Shown: positions 36,033 through 44,607, counted from the stretch's first letter. The stretch is DNA of 64,000 bases from Paenibacillus anaericanus (GCF_003994475.1 NZ_RZNY01000009.1:59872-123871); one strand, 5' to 3'. Translations and numbers: made by a program. The notes: a model not told the origin generated them from the sequence alone.

Positions 36033-36703
36033 TTAAAATGATATATTGTTCATCATAAGGATATTACTTAATCGTTGACACTCTCCTGTAACTATTTTTA
36101 TTTGGTGGTCTAACTCTTGTTTTTCTTCATGATGAGAATCTCTAAATACCTTCAATCTAATTTTAAATTCTTCATTTTTCTCAGATAAGATATTATTCGC
36201 ATGTTTAAGCTTCTCTAATTGTAATTCTAATTTGCTATTTTCTTGAGCCAGACGGTCATTCTCTTCCTGCTTTAATTTTGTAAGGGTCTGTTTCTCAATC
36301 TCATTCTTATTATAACGAGTACTACATAATAACTATACAAAGCCTTTTAACATTGTTTGTTCATAGAAGTAACTTCTGTAATTCTATTAGGAAATGACCT
36401 CATTAACCAATACATAACTCTAATTTCAAGTGGTATGCAATTCGAGCCATCCTTCATTACCCGATCGAATTGTTTTACAATGTGTAAAGGAATCAATTTT
36501 TCAGCTTTCTTTCTTGTTTTATGCGGAAATGGGTTGATTCGTTTAACCTGTGACTTGTCAGGAAATTCAGGGAATTCAGTCATTTTTGCAAAAAAATCTA
36601 TAATCCCGTAATAATATTCACGACAAGTCTTTAATGATTTCGTATCATCTTGACGCAAATATTCTTCATATGAATTCATAATTTTTTTATTGACATTTTT
36701 CAT
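36033..36703 (-). pseudogene. Tyrosine recombinase (integrase), core deleted
   Basis: The first piece (36347-36703) has a SAM-like N-terminal domain (SYEEYLRQDDTKSLKTCREY, then YYGIIDFFAKM) and the beginning of the catalytic domain with a box-I-like Arg (LMRSFPNRITEVTSM). It stops at 36347. About 15 nt later, in another frame, a C-terminal coiled coil follows (STRYNKNEIEKQTL, KLKQEENDRLAQENSKLELQ), ending TAA 36033-36035. The catalytic His-x-x-Arg and Tyr region is absent. Internal deletion of one gene is the simplest reading. It may be the former island integrase. Confidence 0.65.
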
Positions 36704-36751
36704 TATGCTCGCAACATGGCCATTTCGAGTGATGAGGATTTTAACGAACTA

Positions 36752-37182
36752 CAGGTTCCGGTCCCTCTCTGTTAGCTGAAATAATGCTTGTTCCAGCACT
36801 TCATGCTGTGTGTGAATTCATTTCCTGTTGCCTTCAAAACCGAGGCTATATCTTCTGTAGCACCCAAGAACATATGCTTAAATCATCGGCTTTTTTTACG
36901 GATGTAGTCCAAGCACACATGCCTCAACGTATACACGATATACGAAGTTATTTGGTAATCGTTCAATGTCCATAACAGGGGAATTTTCGGAATGAGTTTC
37001 GAAAAAGCGTCCTGAATCAGGTCATCGACCATTCCATAATCCCAGATGATACTGTGAGCTTGTTTTTTCAACAACGGGTTATATTTTTCATACAGGTGTG
37101 CGATATACGCTTTGTCATCTTGATCTTCTATAATCGTCAAGAAAAAAGAAGCAATGAATCGTCCCCTTGATTTCCCGCTCAT
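36752..37182 (-). pseudogene. Sigma-70-family sigma factor, frameshifted and truncated
   Basis: Region 2 is clear: AYIAHLYEKYNPLLKKQAHS, DLIQDAFSKLIPKI, YIVYTLRHVCLDYIRKK. A TGA stops it at 36883. The same frame continues with HMFLGATEDIASVLK, and the beginning of region 4 appears in a shifted frame (ALFQLTERDRNL) before TAG 36749-36751, where homology ends. It was a small regulatory sigma factor and is now inactive. It lies immediately upstream of the integrase remnant. Confidence 0.7.
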
Positions 37183-37228
37183 GCCGTTTGGTGTGCAGGT
37201 TTATGAACGTGTATTTGCTCCTGTGCAT

Positions 37229-37258
37229 GAAAAAAGAAGCACTACCCGGAGGCAGTGC
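37229..37258 (-). terminator. Terminator downstream of the PHP remnant
   Basis: GCACT..AGTGC hairpin with a G+C-rich loop. On the minus strand TTCTTTTTTC follows. It is probably the original terminator of the PHP gene, about 80 nt after its stop. Confidence 0.65.
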
Positions 37259-37339
37259 GCGGCTGCATCAATATTTATTTCCGCCCAATCCAATCCCCTC
37301 TTATCAATGGCCATTCGGAATTGCATTTGCCTTCTTAAT

Positions 37340-37637
37340 TTAGCAATGTCTCTTTGCTTTAAATGCCTCTACACATTCCAACCCCAGACTTTGCGAACCA
37401 AGCGGAGATGGCTTGTCCCCGTAGAAACCGTGAAAATACGAGTCGCCAGTCTTGATCAACCCGTACTCGTGCTCCAGGGCTCGCGCTTTTAGCCTTGTCC
37501 AATGGAGAGTGATCCGGATGACTGACCTCAATGCCCTGCAACCCAGTCTCTGCCCACTCTGGCACCGCCGCATAATTGTTGTCCATCTGGACCGGGATGC
37601 GCCAGTACAGGAACCACTCCGGCGGTTAATACTGCAA
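37340..37637 (-). pseudogene. PHP-domain phosphoesterase, C-terminal fragment with frameshifts
   Basis: Three overlapping frames together give GVVPVLAHPG, then YAAVPEWAETGLQGIEVSHP and DHSPLDKAK, then ALEHEYGLIKTGDSYFHGFY and GDKPSPLGSQSLG, ending at 37340. This is the metal-binding C-terminal half of a PHP phosphoesterase of the TrpH/YciV type (nucleotide 3',5'-bisphosphatase-like). At least two frameshifts break it. Its front part is replaced by reverse transcriptase sequence. Confidence 0.65.
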
Positions 37638-37833
37638 TCTCGAACCATAAGTCCAGCGCATAATGCAGATAAGGATTCGCAAAAATCGGCGAAATCAATG
37701 CTCCCTGAAGAGTATCGGATTCTGTCGGTTCCCACGTGCCCTGTTCCATAACCACGGCTTTCAGAAAGCGCCAGATTAACCCCAAGGAATTATGAGCCAT
37801 TCGTGATTGACATTCTTGAAGATAATATACCAT
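37638..37833 (-). pseudogene. Group II intron reverse transcriptase fragment
   Basis: About 55 residues match the RT core: RFLKAVVMEQGTWEPTESDT then LQGALISPIFANPYLHYALD and LWFE, which is the (T)PQGG-ISP-LAN-YLHY-LD-WFE block of LtrA-type intron proteins with some changes. The YADD catalytic block that should follow is missing; the frame runs straight into PHP phosphoesterase sequence. No intron RNA domain V was recognised nearby. Confidence 0.7.
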
Positions 37834-37862
37834 TATATTCTATTTTTATATTTTTTGTACTT

Positions 37863-39023
37863 TTAGCCTACTCCTGTGTGTAGAAAATGTGTCCTTCTAT
37901 TAACCAACTTTGATAAAATCAGCAGTAGCACAAACAAAACCACAACGGAAATGAAAGGAACGGTGAGCATTTTGGAAATACCCCCGTAGGATTCATAACT
38001 CGAGTAATAGCTGCTGAACTCGGCCATCTGCACGGGTAGAAAATTACCCAGGTAATGCTTCAGGAAGAAAAGCTCAGTCATCTGAATGGCGTAAGATACG
38101 GCCATGATGAATAACAATACGGCGTAGCTAGTATAAACCTGTGTGACTAATACGCTGACCAATAAGGTAATCCCTGTCATCAGTGAGATTGCCACATATC
38201 CAATGACTAGGTTGATCAAAAACTGCTCTAAATAATTCACCTCAACCATTGATAAAAAAAATTGTGGACTACTTTGTATAGGCAAATCCGCTCCTTGTAA
38301 ACCGTACATAAAGAATATTGGCGTAATGTAAATCGCCACCGCCGCCAGATAAAGCAATGAAGAGAGTTGGAAGGCGTTGATGATCCGTATCCTACTCAGC
38401 TTAAGTTTCCCAAACCTCGTGGATTTCACCAGTCCGTCCACGCCCAAGGTCTCGTCTTCATTAAAAATTGGGACCAGTACAATGGAAATGAGAACCAGGA
38501 CAATTAAAACACACTGGCTCATCCCTGAGTTAACGTTCTTCCAGCCCTCAGCATAACCCATCCGGATAGGTTCGGAGAGAGAAGCCGCTGCAAAAGTCCC
38601 GTTGCTGTTTCCTTCCCTAGAACTCCCCTCTTCCTCCTGTACACTTCTGATGATGCCTGCCCTGTCCTGATAGAATTGTTCTACTGAGACATCCCGTATT
38701 CCAGTCCAGTCCCAGCCATACACTTGGATAATCATATCCAAGGCTGGCAAATCTGCAACATCCGCTGTATTCCTGTCTTCTGGTAGGCTAAGTTCTCTGT
38801 ATTTTTCCAAAATTTTGTTAATCTCATCTTCATCCAATACCTCCGGCTGATAGAAATACCGGTATTCCGTCCCATCTGTTACCTCATATCTTGCCTGATT
38901 TAAATAACCTGTTTTGATCGTGTCTAAGTTGTAAAAGGTAAGGATCAGAAACAATGCCAACAAAAAACCGAATACGTTTATGTTTAGGATTTTACTCCTG
39001 TTTAATTTTGATAAGTAGCTCAT
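37863..39023 (-). CDS. ABC-2-type permease with large extracellular domain (island operon, gene 4)
   Basis: 386 residues: TM1 about 17-33, an extracellular stretch of about 130 residues, then five more TM helices (first about 168-190). The layout matches ABC-2 permeases. It starts 18 nt after the related permease upstream. Last gene of a four-gene operon. No cargo gene such as a bacteriocin precursor was found beside it. Confidence 0.8.
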   Translation of the reverse strand: MSYLSKLNRSKILNINVFGFLLALFLILTFYNLDTIKTGYLNQARYEVTDGTEYRYFYQPEVLDEDEINKILEKYRELSLPEDRNTADVADLPALDMIIQVYGWDWTGIRDVSVEQFYQDRAGIIRSVQEEEGSSREGNSNGTFAAASLSEPIRMGYAEGWKNVNSGMSQCVLIVLVLISIVLVPIFNEDETLGVDGLVKSTRFGKLKLSRIRIINAFQLSSLLYLAAVAIYITPIFFMYGLQGADLPIQSSPQFFLSMVEVNYLEQFLINLVIGYVAISLMTGITLLVSVLVTQVYTSYAVLLFIMAVSYAIQMTELFFLKHYLGNFLPVQMAEFSSYYSSYESYGGISKMLTVPFISVVVLFVLLLILSKLVNRRTHFLHTGVG

Positions 39024-39041
39024 GATTTCACCTACCTTCCT

Positions 39042-40250
39042 CTACTGTAAATAATATCTTCTCATCCATATAGAGATACCGATTCGAGATAAGAGAATGT
39101 ACACAGTACCCAGAAACAGGGCGACAAAAACATAAGGAAACACGGTATTACCCACAAAATATAATTTCTCTATGGCTATAAGATTATTGATAAAGTTCTG
39201 GGGCATGAAGACCATCACTTTTTCAATCAGCGCCCCCCTTCCCATCTGATAAGTATTGACGAGATAAAAATAAATCAGTGAAATTGCTAATACCAGTTTC
39301 CCTCTTTTAAAAATCACGGACAAAAACAGGATAAGATGAGTCACGACGAGGGTGGAATAGTATCCCATGGCAATATAGAGTAACGCCTCTTGAAGCTGAT
39401 TCATGGAATAAAATGTAATCGTTCCGATTTGAACCGAAGAGTCCCAGCCGTGCAGCGTATAGACTACAGCAACAAACAGCAGTACGATCGCAATATACGC
39501 AAAATAGGCTATCGTAGAAAAGACACAGGCGGCACCAAGCTTATAGCTGAGCAGCTTCCTCCGGCTCTCCTTGGTGGATAAGGTCACCTTGTCAATTCCT
39601 TTGCTTCTGTTTTTGGAGAATCCCTCGCATAGGATAAAGGCTAAGAACATAAAGAAAAGGTAGATCGTATTTAATAAACCTATTTTCAGGTACTCCCAGC
39701 CGCTATCGTATTTGAATACAAATGGGGTGGATACTTTTTGCATCTTCTGGGATATGATTTCGATTTGTTCCTCTGTATAAGGAAATAGATTTTGTTCATT
39801 GGATAAATATTCGGTAAAGCTGCCCTTCCAATCCTCATAAAAGCTGGCGAGCTGCTCATTGGTTAAATTTAAGCTGTTATCGAGCACACGGTACTTTTCA
39901 TATGGAAAATTCAGTTCCCAGTTCAGCATATCGTGAGGAAACATCAATTTTTTGCCCAGCTTGCGGTCTGTATCCACTTCCCCCTCAATATAAGGTTTGT
40001 CCACACTGTTTTCGTAGTTCTGTTTCATTTGTAATAAATAATCTGTCGTCATCGTGCCCTCAACCGTTCGCTCCCTTAAAATATCCCAGCCCCCAATGCC
40101 GCTATGTATGGTTCCCTCATCATCCAAGACATCGATACTCCGGGCGGTTTGAACCAAAGGGATCAGAATAATTGTGAGAAAGAGTAGGCTGATAATCGCC
40201 GTATTTTTATTTAGTATTTTTTTCAGTTCCAGTGAAATGAAATTACGCAT
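39042..40250 (-). CDS. ABC-2-type permease with large extracellular domain (island operon, gene 3)
   Basis: 402 residues from ATG 40250 (GGGAG eight nt upstream); a GTG 9 nt earlier is possible. TM1 about 19-39, then an extracellular region of about 150 residues, then about six TM helices from residue 192 on. Similar in build to the following permease, so they likely pair. The gene overlaps the ATPase stop by 8 nt. Confidence 0.8.
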   Translation of the reverse strand: MRNFISLELKKILNKNTAIISLLFLTIILIPLVQTARSIDVLDDEGTIHSGIGGWDILRERTVEGTMTTDYLLQMKQNYENSVDKPYIEGEVDTDRKLGKKLMFPHDMLNWELNFPYEKYRVLDNSLNLTNEQLASFYEDWKGSFTEYLSNEQNLFPYTEEQIEIISQKMQKVSTPFVFKYDSGWEYLKIGLLNTIYLFFMFLAFILCEGFSKNRSKGIDKVTLSTKESRRKLLSYKLGAACVFSTIAYFAYIAIVLLFVAVVYTLHGWDSSVQIGTITFYSMNQLQEALLYIAMGYYSTLVVTHLILFLSVIFKRGKLVLAISLIYFYLVNTYQMGRGALIEKVMVFMPQNFINNLIAIEKLYFVGNTVFPYVFVALFLGTVYILLSRIGISIWMRRYYLQ

Positions 40251-41106
40251 GGCTCCCACTCCCTAAGTAGATGTAGTAATCTTCCAGCGTGGGCTCGCAT
40301 TCGATTGCGCCTGATTCCTGTTCTCCCAAGTACCGTACACTAACAGCGTTTTCTTCCTGCCGAATTCGTACGATCAGGTGTTCCTTCTTAAAGGAGGCAA
40401 GCCGCTCTCTGTCCATCTCCTCGGTGAACACTTTTCCTTTAATCCCGGATAACATCTTTTGCACATTACCTTGCTCTTTAATTTTGCCCTGATTTAGGAT
40501 GATCACATTGGTGGTGATTGCTTCGATATCCGAAATAATGTGGGTAGAAAACAAGATGATCTTGTCCTGTCCCATTTCGCTTATGATGTTTGAAAAACGG
40601 ATTCGCTCATGGGGGTCAAGCCCAGCGGTGGGCTCGTCAAAAATTAATATCTTTGGATCGTTAATGATGGCTTGGGCAATGCCCACCCGCCTTTTCATCC
40701 CTCCGGAAAAGGTTTTGACCTTTTTATTAGCAACTTTCTCCAGGTTGACAAACTGTAATACCTCTGGAACTTTGTGCTTCAGTTCCTTTTTTGACAACCC
40801 CTTCAGTGCTCCCATATATTCCAGATATTCTGTTGCCGTAAACGCGGGATACACCTCGAAATCCTGGGGAATATATCCCACAAGACTCCGGTAGTCGTCG
40901 TTCATATGGAAGATATCCTTGCCGTTAAAGGTAACCTTGCCACTGGTTTGATGGTCGATTGCCACAAGAATTCTCATCAAGGTGCTTTTCCCTGCCCCAT
41001 TATCTCCCAAAAGTCCGTACACGCCTTCAGGCAATGTAAAATTCAGTTCATCGATTGCCCGTTTCGTTCCAAATGTTCTTGTTACATTTTCCGCTTTAAT
41101 TTCCAT
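40243..41106 (-). CDS. ABC transporter ATP-binding protein (island operon, gene 2)
   Basis: 287 residues: Walker A GDNGAGKST, Q-loop IPQDF, signature FSGGMKRR, Walker B ILIFDEP, D-loop GLDP, and H-loop FSTHIISDIE. A C-terminal tail of about 70 residues follows. The protein overlaps both neighbours by a few nt, so the four genes are translated as a unit. It powers the two permeases that follow. Confidence 0.92.
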   Translation of the reverse strand: MEIKAENVTRTFGTKRAIDELNFTLPEGVYGLLGDNGAGKSTLMRILVAIDHQTSGKVTFNGKDIFHMNDDYRSLVGYIPQDFEVYPAFTATEYLEYMGALKGLSKKELKHKVPEVLQFVNLEKVANKKVKTFSGGMKRRVGIAQAIINDPKILIFDEPTAGLDPHERIRFSNIISEMGQDKIILFSTHIISDIEAITTNVIILNQGKIKEQGNVQKMLSGIKGKVFTEEMDRERLASFKKEHLIVRIRQEENAVSVRYLGEQESGAIECEPTLEDYYIYLGSGSHA

Positions 41107-41764
41107 CGCTAATTTCCTTTCTCAACTGATATACGTCTCCTTCTGAGAGAACTTGCCAGTCCTCTCCCGCAGACGTTCTCCCTAGCAAGAGGTTGGTATA
41201 TGCTCCGTCCAGCTTTTTCACTGCCCATGCCACCAGGTTTTCATCTTCAAATCCTGCTATGATACCTGATTTTTCTTCTGCATATAGAATATTTTGGATT
41301 CTCGGATCAGAAGTGCTTCCTCTGGTGCCATTGTCTGCCGGCTCGGGAAACCGATCCGAATTTTCTCTCATGTATGCATCAACAGTTTTGTAGATACCTA
41401 TATAATCATCGATAGACAAAGTCGGAATTTCTATCGTTGGCCTAATTGATGACCCTGTCCTTCCTTCCTCCCGATAAGTTCTTTCATTACTTTTTCTATC
41501 TGCATCAAGTCGTTTGTCCAAGGCAATATCCTCAAAAGTCCTCTCATCATCTAGCGTTGCATCCTCTGGGGGTTCCTCATTGCCCGGATTCTCATTCTCT
41601 GTCTTTACATCCTTCGGATTATTATCTACAGTAATTAATTCCTTTGAGATGGTTTTGTTTTCCTGCATGCTTACATATTCTGAGTAGCTACTTTGATTTT
41701 GGAAGTAGAGGCTTCCTCCAATTAAAATGGATATAGTTAATGCAATCATGAAGATTTTTCTCAC
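41096..41764 (-). CDS. Membrane-anchored protein of unknown function (island operon, gene 1)
   Basis: 222 residues from GTG 41764, which has GGAGG at 7-nt spacing; the open frame extends 51 nt further up without an RBS. One N-terminal TM (FMIALTISILIGGSLYF), then an acidic Asp/Glu/Asn-rich linker and a C-terminal domain of about 100 residues with no family I recognise. Its stop overlaps the ATPase start by 11 nt. It may be an extracytoplasmic partner of the transporter. Confidence 0.75.
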   Translation of the reverse strand: MRKIFMIALTISILIGGSLYFQNQSSYSEYVSMQENKTISKELITVDNNPKDVKTENENPGNEEPPEDATLDDERTFEDIALDKRLDADRKSNERTYREEGRTGSSIRPTIEIPTLSIDDYIGIYKTVDAYMRENSDRFPEPADNGTRGSTSDPRIQNILYAEEKSGIIAGFEDENLVAWAVKKLDGAYTNLLLGRTSAGEDWQVLSEGDVYQLRKEISDGN

Positions 41765-41905
41765 TGAAATACCTCCGTTTTCATATAGGTTTAGCTTTTT
41801 TGACGCAGCAAACATGTCCGGCGCGACAGCTTCATCATATCGGAACCGAACAGTTATTTTGAAATTTGTCCTTTTATCAAAACCTTGATCAAAACGAAGG
41901 AAGCC

Positions 41906-42415
41906 TTATAGGGATTCGGCCATCTTGATCAATTGTTCGTCCTGGATTTCGGAATCACGGGAGTTGAACATATACATGACCCCGTTGATTTCCACAGAAA
42001 CCGCGCCTTTGCCTACAACTGCCTCATAGCCGTTAATCTTTATTTCCTCGGCATCGTCAAGGTCTGCTTCAAAGGCGGTTGCTTCGTTCATCAGCCTGAG
42101 CTGCAAAGAAATATCTTTGACCCGGTCAGTTGCTGAAATAAACACTCGCATACTCGCTACCTTTTGCCAACTTTCCCTGCTCGTCGTTGAACAACCTAAT
42201 CCGGTCAAAGGCATAGCCTTCCGGTAGATAAGAGGGCAGTAATAAATCAAGGGCCAGATAGAATTGGGCTTCCTCCAAATCCGGTAATAGGCTTCGTATA
42301 TTTCCTGAAACTCGCCGGCATCAATCACGGATTTTCTTTTTTCCTTTTCAGCCATACTTTCTGCTGTCCATAGAGGACTCCATAGATATCTCCTTTTGCA
42401 AAATGAAATCAACAC
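41906..42415 (-). pseudogene. DUF4367-type protein, double frameshift
   Basis: The end of the frame (EEIKINGYEAVVGKGAVSVE, then the C-terminal IKMAESL) is the DUF4367 domain found in anti-sigma-like membrane proteins. The expected preceding part (LLLPSYLPEGYAFDRIRLF) is present in another frame, so two compensating frameshifts separate it from its end. The upstream TM part is missing. An ECF-type promoter-like sequence stands just before it. Confidence 0.6.
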
Positions 42416-42441
42416 TGCGCAATGTAATCATCCACTTAAGT

Positions 42442-42469
42442 AATACGAAAAAAAGTTCATTCCATTACA
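42442..42469 (-). promoter_or_regulatory. Possible ECF-sigma-type promoter
   Basis: TGTAAT (42464-42469), 16-nt spacer, CGTATT (42442-42447) on the minus strand, resembling TGTAAC/CGTA ECF promoters. It precedes the DUF4367 pseudogene. Weak evidence. Confidence 0.3.
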
Positions 42470-42742
42470 GACTTTTTCAAATTTTTTTTTCGTACGCTTC
42501 TCTTTACATAGGCTCCAAAGAATCCAGGAAAAGGGCGGCAGACACCATATGAGTATAAAAGATTGCAGTTGCACTAGTTCACCTAGAGATATTTTAAGCG
42601 CAAAGTGCTTTCCCTCTTGTAGGTCCACTAGAAGGGTTTAGCTATCGTGACATTGGAGAAGGGAATAAATCGAAAGAGAGCGTCAAATAGCCCCCACCTA
42701 GCGATGAGAGCGCGCTTCAAGTATGCTATGGTTGTATCTTCT

Positions 42743-43428
42743 TCATGCGGCAATCCACTGGGAGTAAGGCCGACCAAGGCATGAACGGCTCGAGCTAATA
42801 TTGAACACACGATTCAGAATCACTGCAAACTCAGCGCGTGTGATAGGAATGTTTGGTCTAAACGTACCATCTTTGTAGCCATTAATCAGTTGCAATTAAT
42901 AGAAAATACCGATCGTCTTTTCAGCCCAGTGCCCTTTAATGTCAGCAAAATCTATCGTAACATTTGCTTCCTTTGCTTCCGTTACTTTGGATTCAATCGT
43001 ATTTATTAAATTGACTCCATTAACAATACTGCTGTTAAATACACCTACCTTAGGCTGTAGAGAAACAGGTGTCTGTTCCGGATCAGGTGTCGTAGTAGAT
43101 GTCGCAGCCGTTGAAGATGGCGTCGATGGATTACTGCCATTGGACGGGTTGCTCGGCGTCACAGAATTAGAGGCGTCGGAAGCCACGTTGCTGCCCGCGC
43201 TATTGACGGCTTGCACCGTAAACGAATACGTAACTCCGTTGGATAGACCTGTTACCGTGATCGGGCTCCCCATCCCAGTTACGGTAATATTCCCCGGCAT
43301 AGCAGTTACCTCGTAGTAAGTAATGTCGCTTCCGCCATTCGCCGGGGTAGTGAAGCTTACTTTTGCTTGTTCATTGCCAGCTACTGCGGTTACGCCCGTT
43401 GGAGCCGATGGAGGCTCATTTGATTATA
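42743..43428 (-). pseudogene. Fn3 plus S-layer-homology surface protein fragment
   Basis: From about 43428 a complete fibronectin type III domain is readable (EPPSAPTGVTAVAGNEQAKV ... GLSNGVTYSFTVQAVNSAGS). A Ser/Thr/Pro linker and the start of an SLH domain follow (FADIKGHWAEKTIGIFY, stop at 42896). The SLH continues in another frame (LINGYKDGTFRPNIPITRAE, FAVILNRVF) to about 42790, then becomes unrelated. The N-terminal part is missing at an in-frame stop. It was part of a large wall-anchored protein. Confidence 0.7.
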
Positions 43429-43499
43429 TCGATAAAAATGGTATCGTAACGAATAGAACAGTCGAACCCTATGTGCTTCATTTCAGCGAAACGAGCTGA
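43413..43499 (+). pseudogene. WYL-domain regulator fragment
   Basis: A plus-strand stretch ending TGA 43497-43499 reads FDYIDKNGIVTNRTVEPYVL then HF, the core of WYL ligand-sensing domains of YafY-type regulators. Only about 28 residues remain. It abuts the Fn3 fragment on the opposite strand, which marks a recombination junction near 43413-43428. Confidence 0.5.
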
Positions 43500-43536
43500 T
43501 AAAAATAAAGCATTTAATTGTACAAAAAAATCACAC

Positions 43537-43580
43537 AGCGACAGACTAAGACTTTTATTTTCAAGTCTTAGTCTGTTGCT
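43537..43580. terminator. Strong bidirectional hairpin
   Basis: 18-bp stem AGCGACAGACTAAGACTT with one mismatch. Poly-T follows on both strands (GTTTT on plus, T7 on minus). It sits next to the WYL and Fn3 remnants. Confidence 0.8.
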
Positions 43581-43820
43581 GTTTTCATTGAACTAAACGT
43601 CCAAGTTTATATATCTTAACCTATAAGAAACGATGAAGGGAGCTGGTTTAAAACATACCATATTGAATGGCTAAGCTCCGAGTCAACGATCACAACTTCT
43701 TTTGCCTTTAGCCTACCAGTGGTTGTTACAGACCAATAAGTAATGTTTGTGCGTTACTTCCCAGCCCGTTATCATCTCAATTCCACTTGTAGACAGAATT
43801 AATAGTTAGTCCTCATCAAA

Positions 43821-43852
43821 AATCCCCGTAATGAATTAACATTCCGGGGATT
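43821..43852 (-). terminator. Hairpin near the right island edge
   Basis: AATCCCCGTAATG pairs with CATTCCGGGGATT (one mismatch). T5 follows on the minus strand. No gene ends directly before it other than the truncated exonuclease. Confidence 0.55.
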
Positions 43853-43881
43853 AATTTTCCTTAAATTTCAGTAGAAAACTT

Positions 43882-43917
43882 TTATAATAATCCCATTTAA
43901 ACTTGGGATTATTATAA
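43882..43917. repeat. 14-bp perfect inverted repeat
   Basis: TTATAATAATCCCA and its complement around an 8-nt loop, 40 bp inside the truncated exonuclease end. It could be a terminator or an element end. The rest of 43581-43953 shows no gene. Confidence 0.5.
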
Positions 43918-43953
43918 ATACAAGCCATTTCACTAATTATTTTAATTATCCCA

Positions 43954-44217
43954 TTAATTCGAGGGTACATAATCTCTGAACTGCCCACTACGGAAGGTCT
44001 TGCCACCCAAATCCCAACAACATGCTATATGGGTAGGATTAAATTTTTGTACAGCGTCCCAGAAATAGCGCATGAATCCATAGACAGCATTCGTAGGGAT
44101 CCCTGCTTTTGTACGTCGAATGTACCCTGTTGCAGCCGAGGCATAGTACGCACGAAACATAAGCGCCATTCCATCCACCAACAGGATTTTCTCTTGATTG
44201 TTTTGCTCGAAAGTCAC
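43954..44217 (-). pseudogene. N-terminal remnant of the interrupted 5'-3' exonuclease
   Basis: GTG 44217 with RBS AAGGAG opens the original gene. ILLVDGMALMFRAYYASAAT, GIPTNAVYGFMRYFWDAVQK and CCWDLGGKTFRSGQFRDY align with the first 80 residues of FEN-type exonucleases. Homology stops at Asp-Tyr (about 43969) and the frame ends at 43954. The continuation is at 32345-32620. It lies downstream of the ArsC/Spx-like gene in the original order. Confidence 0.85.
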
Positions 44218-44247
44218 TTCAATCGCTCCTTGATTATAAGTTCAATA

Positions 44248-44607
44248 CTACTTCCATACCTGCTCATATTCTGCTTCTTTGAAACCTACGGTAACGGTCT
44301 TCCCATCACTTACGATGGGACGTTTAATAAGCATACCATTACTAGCTAGCAGTGCTATTTGTTCCTCACGAGACATCACAGGTAGCTTGTCCTTTAGACC
44401 TAATTGTTTGTATACTTCACCATTTGTATTGAAGAACTTCTTCAGTTCAAATCCACTAAGATCTATCATTTTCGAAAGTTCTATTTCTGTGGGAGGTGTC
44501 TCCATGATATGCCGGGAATCCAATTTATGTCCCTTAGCCTCCAACCATTTCATAGCATTACGACAAGTGCTGCATTTCGGATATTGATACACAATAAGTT
44601 GACTCAT
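44248..44607 (-). CDS. ArsC/Spx-family (YusI-like) thioredoxin-fold protein
   Basis: 119 residues from ATG 44607 (RBS AGGAGG); the longer frame to 44658 lacks a start signal. The thioredoxin-like fold carries the CxxC pair in YPKCSTCRNA, then KLPVMSREEQIALLASNGML and IKRPIVSDGKTVTVGF, the pattern of arsenate-reductase-like proteins such as Bacillus YusI. It lacks the C-terminal Arg-rich helix features that would mark it clearly as Spx or MgsR. The physiological role is unknown. Confidence 0.85.
   Translation of the reverse strand: MSQLIVYQYPKCSTCRNAMKWLEAKGHKLDSRHIMETPPTEIELSKMIDLSGFELKKFFNTNGEVYKQLGLKDKLPVMSREEQIALLASNGMLIKRPIVSDGKTVTVGFKEAEYEQVWK

Larger units (their letters stand above)
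32621..43968. mobile_element. Decayed genomic island inserted in a 5'-3' exonuclease gene
   Basis: The edges are where homology to a single exonuclease stops: C-terminal piece on the left (about 32620), N-terminal piece on the right (about 43969), both minus strand. Between them lie an integrase remnant, a sigma-factor remnant, a reverse transcriptase fragment, a PRTase-like pseudogene, other gene fragments, an intact divergent exonuclease and one intact ABC operon. Base composition changes repeatedly within it, which suggests several arrivals. No clear flanking direct repeats were found by eye, so the exact boundaries and the mechanism are uncertain. Confidence 0.65.

Noticed and set aside
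37154..37492. 112-codon plus-strand ORF
   Set aside because: It crosses a terminator and is antisense to the PHP remnant, which has clear homology on the minus strand.
42628..42810. 60-codon minus-strand ORF
   Set aside because: Shadow of the SLH remnant in another frame. No start signal.
35067..44217. The three exonuclease sequences as a simple recent duplication
   Set aside because: The intact copy and the broken pieces differ at many aligned residues, so they are divergent homologs rather than copies from one event.
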